Assembly: GCA_030613145.1 (NCBI GenBank)
Contig: JAUWMM010000058.1
Coordinates: 1 to 8,442, forward strand
Origin: Desulfobacterales bacterium
GTDB lineage: Bacteria; Desulfobacterota; Desulfobacteria; Desulfobacterales; C00003060
Reading direction: 5' to 3'
DNA length: 8,442 nt
Of this stretch, positions 6,003 to 8,442 are shown one piece after another. Under the pieces are notes generated by a model, which worked only from the letters and a program-made list of their open reading frames with translations, was not told where the DNA came from and did not search any database. How positions within the stretch are numbered: position 1 is the first letter of the stretch; each line of letters opens with the position of its first letter. Made by a program: the position numbers and the translations under genes.

Positions 6003-6486
6003 ACGGATGTCTAAAAAAGCCTACCAGGGCTAAGGCTATGGCGTCTGAAGCGTGCGACGGAGTAATTGATATGTCTCTTTTCAAAAAATGCCTTACCGCC
6101 CTCTCCACTTGATCCTTGTTGGCATTTCCGTTTCCCGTCAGTATGCGTTTGACTTCCTTTGTAGGCAGTTCCACGGCCTGTATTCCACGCTGAGAGCCTG
6201 CAAGAAGTATAACACCGCAAACCTTTCCGAGAGCAATACCTGATTTGGGATATTGCTTGAGAGAAAAGATATCTTCAATGACCATCAGGTCGGGTTTTTC
6301 GGAATTCAGAATGGAACAAAGCTCAGAAAAGATATGGTGAAGCCTATTGGGTAAAGTCTCGGTCTTTGAGGTGCGGATTGTGCCGAAGGCGTAGTCTCTA
6401 ATCCGGGGACCAGACCCCTGGACTATTCCAAAACCTGTATCAGCTAAGCCAGGATCGACCCCGATGACCTTAAGAGACCTTTGCAA
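6001..6486 (-). CDS. ruvC: Holliday junction resolvase RuvC
   Basis: RuvC is the dimeric, metal-dependent endonuclease that cuts Holliday junctions symmetrically, acting with RuvAB. The protein is 161 residues. The RNase H-like catalytic set is present: D11 in VIGVDPG (7-13), E71 in VIEDIF (69-74), and H145 with D148 in SHASDAIALAL (144-154). The first of the last pair is histidine, as in Thermus RuvC, where E. coli has aspartate. The only start codon in this frame before VIGVDPG is TTG (6486-6484); an in-frame TAA lies a little upstream, and AAGGG sits six bases before the TTG. The stop coincides with one flank of the MITE-like insertion. YebC, often found next to ruvC, is not in this window. 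Confidence 0.96.
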   Translation of the reverse strand: MQRSLKVIGVDPGLADTGFGIVQGSGPRIRDYAFGTIRTSKTETLPNRLHHIFSELCSILNSEKPDLMVIEDIFSLKQYPKSGIALGKVCGVILLAGSQRGIQAVELPTKEVKRILTGNGNANKDQVERAVRHFLKRDISITPSHASDAIALALVGFFRHP

Positions 6487-6505
6487 AACCTTCCCTTTTT
6501 CCGAA

Positions 6506-6598
6506 CCCTGTTAATTCACAAACTTCAGGACCATCAATTCATGAAACTTCCCAGCTTGCGGGTTTAATCATAATCCAAAACTTTGCTAATTAACAGGG
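6506..6598. repeat. Fold-back element with 11-bp perfect ends upstream of ruvC
   Basis: CCCTGTTAATT (6506-6516) is the exact inverse of AATTAACAGGG (6588-6598). Extending inward, 17 of 20 positions match. The element is 93 bp, A/T-rich between the ends, and starts only 19 bp upstream of the ruvC start codon. I see no flanking target duplication and the centre does not pair as a continuous stem, so it could be a short MITE-like repeat or a regulatory structure. It shares no obvious sequence with the elements at 3906-4033 or 5785-5995. Confidence 0.5.
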
Positions 6599-6798
6599 CA
6601 AGTCTCTACGTCAGACTCAGATTTCGCACGAAGTGCCTCTTTAATTAAGCCGCCAGGTGCAACCTTTGCGCTATCCTCAAAATACTCAGAGTATTCCTTT
6701 GGTTTAAATCTTCGCCTTCCTTGACCTTGGACAAAATTGAACGCTTTGCAAACGTCTCCTAAAGTACTGGTTTCAAACGCAGGTTTCGGCCTTGTTGA
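6586..6798 (-). pseudogene. Start-less open frame between cpoB and ruvC, possible gene remnant
   Basis: Directly after the cpoB TGA, and in the same frame, 70 sense codons run to a TAG at 6588-6586. The product looks protein-like (for example RRRFKPKEYSEYFEDSAKVA, then PGGLIKEALRAKSESDVETC) but I do not recognise it. No ATG, GTG or TTG exists in the frame, so it cannot be an ordinary independent gene as it stands. It may be the tail of a lost gene, part of a dispersed repeat, or chance. The stop lies inside the right arm of the fold-back repeat at 6506-6598, which may have truncated it. An AGGAG (within TTTAGGAGACG) sits inside the frame without a usable start after it in this frame. Confidence 0.3.
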
Positions 6799-7650
6799 TC
6801 ATTTTAGAGTCTTCAACTTGTTTTTAGCGATATTTGCCTCGTTGGAATCCGGGTACTTTCGAATCAATTCCTTCAAGATGAGTCGGGCATTGGCTTTATC
6901 GTCAAGATTAAGAAAGGCAAACCCTTGCTTAAGCAGAGCACTGGGGGTTTTGTTCCCTTTGGGATAGCCTTCAATGACCTTTTGATATTCTAATATGGCC
7001 TTTTCGTACCACTTTTCGCGATAGTAAATCTCACCAAGCCAAAACTGTGCGTTGTCACCTTTTTTGGACTTCGGGTACTGTTCCAAAAAGGACCGAAACA
7101 GTTCCCGGGCATTCTCGTACTCGCCCTTGTCAAAGGATTGTTTGGCCTTAGCATATAGACCTTCAGAGGTCTCCTGTGCTTCCGGTTTTTCCTTTTTACC
7201 CTTATCTTGGTCTATACCCGGAGCACCAAGTTTTTCTGAAGGCTCCATCCCCAGATATTGTTCTATCCTAACAATCCTATCATGATTGTTTTGGAGAGAC
7301 TTCTCCATGTTTTTTTGGTGGGTCTCCGCCAAGTCCTCCATCCTTTTCTGGGTATCATATCGACCTTTTTCCACCCCTCCACGAAGCTGGCTCATTTCGT
7401 CTCTGAGGTCGTTTATTAGCGCACGCAGTTCTGCGTGCCTGTTTCGAGAATCCTGGTCGGATTTCAATTGATCCTCGTGATAAAGCTTCACTTTAGACCG
7501 AAGCAATGCCATGTCTGCTTCGCTTTTTTGCTCAAAGGCTATGACCTCGTCATCGAGCGCTACCAGATCCTTGTGGAGGGCACAACCGCTCAATGACATC
7601 ACCAGGGTCATTACAAGGACTACCAACGATGCCGCTATGTTTTCATACAT
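6799..7650 (-). CDS. cpoB: Tol-Pal system protein CpoB/YbgF, lipoprotein-type with coiled coil and TPR repeats
   Basis: CpoB (YbgF) links the Tol-Pal envelope machine with cell-wall synthesis at the division site in the periplasm. From the chosen ATG the protein has 283 residues: a hydrophobic signal segment ending in the lipobox LSGC (20-23, lipidated C23 expected), a long charged coiled coil (about 25-130), a lysine-rich linker (about 140-160), then three TPR-like repeats (about 161-283) beginning GLYAKAKQSFDKGEYENARE. The frame continues upstream to 7782, but those 44 residues precede the signal peptide, so the ATG at 7650 is preferred. The signal n-region is odd: MYEN has no lysine or arginine, and the Shine-Dalgarno is poor. 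E. coli CpoB is soluble, while a lipobox form is inferred here. It directly follows pal, the usual order. Confidence 0.85.
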   Translation of the reverse strand: MYENIAASLVVLVMTLVMSLSGCALHKDLVALDDEVIAFEQKSEADMALLRSKVKLYHEDQLKSDQDSRNRHAELRALINDLRDEMSQLRGGVEKGRYDTQKRMEDLAETHQKNMEKSLQNNHDRIVRIEQYLGMEPSEKLGAPGIDQDKGKKEKPEAQETSEGLYAKAKQSFDKGEYENARELFRSFLEQYPKSKKGDNAQFWLGEIYYREKWYEKAILEYQKVIEGYPKGNKTPSALLKQGFAFLNLDDKANARLILKELIRKYPDSNEANIAKNKLKTLK

Positions 7651-7688
7651 ATGATTTGGACCGCTTGCAGGTTCTAACTTGCAGGCTG

Positions 7689-7716
7689 TTAATAGACATC
7701 CTGAAGGACTTGTAAA
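7689..7716 (-). promoter_or_regulatory. Candidate promoter for cpoB
   Basis: TTTACA (7716-7711, five of six -35 bases), a 16-nt spacer and TATTAA (7694-7689, four of six -10 bases) lie about 40 nt upstream of the cpoB ATG and downstream of the pal-cpoB hairpin. This would let cpoB be expressed separately from pal. Confidence 0.4.
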
Positions 7717-7770
7717 TCTCTTTAGTTCATTGGGTTTGAAACTGTTTTTACAAACACTGAGGTTGAAGTA

Positions 7771-7815
7771 CGGTGCTTCCACTAAATCCTGTTCAGGGGA
7801 TTAGTGGAAGCACCG
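7771..7815. repeat. Perfect 15-bp inverted repeat between pal and cpoB
   Basis: CGGTGCTTCCACTAA (7771-7785) is the exact inverse of TTAGTGGAAGCACCG (7801-7815). With one bulged A the stem extends by three or four more pairs, leaving a loop of about six bases. It lies 20 bp after the pal stop. No T-tract follows in the minus transcript, so it is not a standard intrinsic terminator. It may stabilise the pal mRNA 3' end, cause partial termination, or be an intergenic repeat. Confidence 0.65.
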
Positions 7816-7835
7816 ATGATGATCATGATGGTCTT

Positions 7836-8414
7836 TTATTCTATTACAAGGTGGGCCCGTCTGTTCTTGGCCCATGCTTCTTCATTTTGTTGAGGATCAA
7901 GAGGTCTTTCCTCGCCATAACTGATTGTTGTTAGACGTCTAGGCGCGATCCCCATGTCTGACAGAAAACTTGTGACACTCCGAGCACGTCGATCCCCGAG
8001 CGCCAAATTGTACTCGTTGGTCCCGCGCTCGTCACAATGACCTTCGACAATAACTGAAACGTCAGGGTGTGCCCTGAGCCATTCTCCCTTGTCTCTGAGA
8101 ATTTCCATCGCCTCAGGAAGCAGCGTCGACTTATCAAACTCAAAGTGGATGTCTTCATTCAGGAATCTTTCCTTCTCAGCCAATTCTTCGCGCGCCCTGG
8201 CTTCTTCCCTCATCCGCTGCTCTTCCAGGGCCCTCTGTTCTGCCCGGGCCCGGGCCTCCTCCTCTGCCGCCTGACGCTTTGCCTCTGCATCCTCATCTAC
8301 TGCAGGAGTCACAACAGGCTCAGACACCACTGCTTTCTTGGCACAGGAAGCTGCAAACATCAAACCGGGAATCACCAAGAAAAGCGCCAAACTTCTCCAG
8401 TACCTCTTTGTCAT
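7836..8414 (-). CDS. pal: Peptidoglycan-associated lipoprotein Pal
   Basis: Pal is an outer-membrane lipoprotein that binds peptidoglycan and TolB, joining the Tol energy-transducing complex to the envelope during constriction. The protein has 192 residues. A basic n-region (MTKRYWR), a hydrophobic core and a lipobox-like AASC give a lipidated Cys24. A highly charged Glu/Arg/Ala helical spacer spans about 40-84, longer than in E. coli Pal. The OmpA-like domain fills 88-192 with IHFEFDKSTL (89-98) and the peptidoglycan-binding EGHCDERGTNEYNLALGDRR (124-143). A strong Shine-Dalgarno (AGGAGG, 8427-8422) lies seven bases before the ATG. cpoB follows; tolB would be expected just upstream, beyond the window edge. 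Confidence 0.96.
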   Translation of the reverse strand: MTKRYWRSLALFLVIPGLMFAASCAKKAVVSEPVVTPAVDEDAEAKRQAAEEEARARAEQRALEEQRMREEARAREELAEKERFLNEDIHFEFDKSTLLPEAMEILRDKGEWLRAHPDVSVIVEGHCDERGTNEYNLALGDRRARSVTSFLSDMGIAPRRLTTISYGEERPLDPQQNEEAWAKNRRAHLVIE

Positions 8415-8442
8415 AATTCCACCTCCTCTGAAGCAAAAGTTT

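Noticed and set aside
7651..7782. Upstream start for cpoB at 7782
   Set aside because: It would place 44 residues before the signal peptide and lipobox and would start inside the pal-cpoB hairpin.

Overview
The window reads as chromosomal DNA of a Gram-negative bacterium, most likely a deltaproteobacterium (Desulfobacterota-type). The reasons are an outer-membrane Tol-Pal pair, a ruvC-ruvA-ruvB operon followed by a SAM hydroxide adenosyltransferase, an EPS-type MarR regulator beside a nucleotide-sugar gene, and moderate GC. The taxonomic call is inference from gene content and style, not from a marker gene. All nine protein genes lie on the minus strand, so transcription runs from high to low coordinates.

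Reading in transcription order: pal (8414-7836) and cpoB/ybgF (7650-6799) are the end of a Tol-Pal locus, with a perfect 15-bp inverted repeat between them. Next comes a 312-bp gap (6798-6487) holding a start-less open frame that continues in frame past the cpoB stop, and a fold-back repeat with 11-bp perfect ends. The Holliday-junction operon follows: ruvC (6486-6001), ruvA (5767-5150) and ruvB (5150-4095). ruvA and ruvB share one base (TAATG). The ruvC-ruvA gap is occupied by a 211-bp MITE-like element. After ruvB come a second kind of fold-back repeat (4033-3906) and a SAM hydroxide adenosyltransferase gene (3872-3054).

The lower half is a surface-polysaccharide region. An EPS-associated MarR-type regulator (2782-2222) has a clear promoter with an 18-bp palindrome over its probable start site, suggesting autoregulation, and a good intrinsic terminator after its stop. 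Next is a 542-residue fusion of a Gfo/Idh/MocA sugar dehydrogenase with a left-handed beta-helix acetyltransferase and a C-terminal zinc ribbon (2083-455). These match two non-consecutive steps of UDP-diacetamido-uronic-acid synthesis. The last gene is a secreted single-HhH ComEA-like DNA-binding protein (265-1), cut by the window edge, preceded by a leader whose complementary segments can form two mutually exclusive hairpins.

The strongest non-genic signal is the element between ruvC and ruvA. It has 18-bp terminal inverted repeats (15 of 18 matching) and a 7-8 bp flanking direct repeat that contains the ruvC stop codon. Removing it with one repeat copy restores a 15-nt ruvC-ruvA spacing with a proper Shine-Dalgarno. 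No CRISPR array, rRNA, tRNA or transposase gene was seen.
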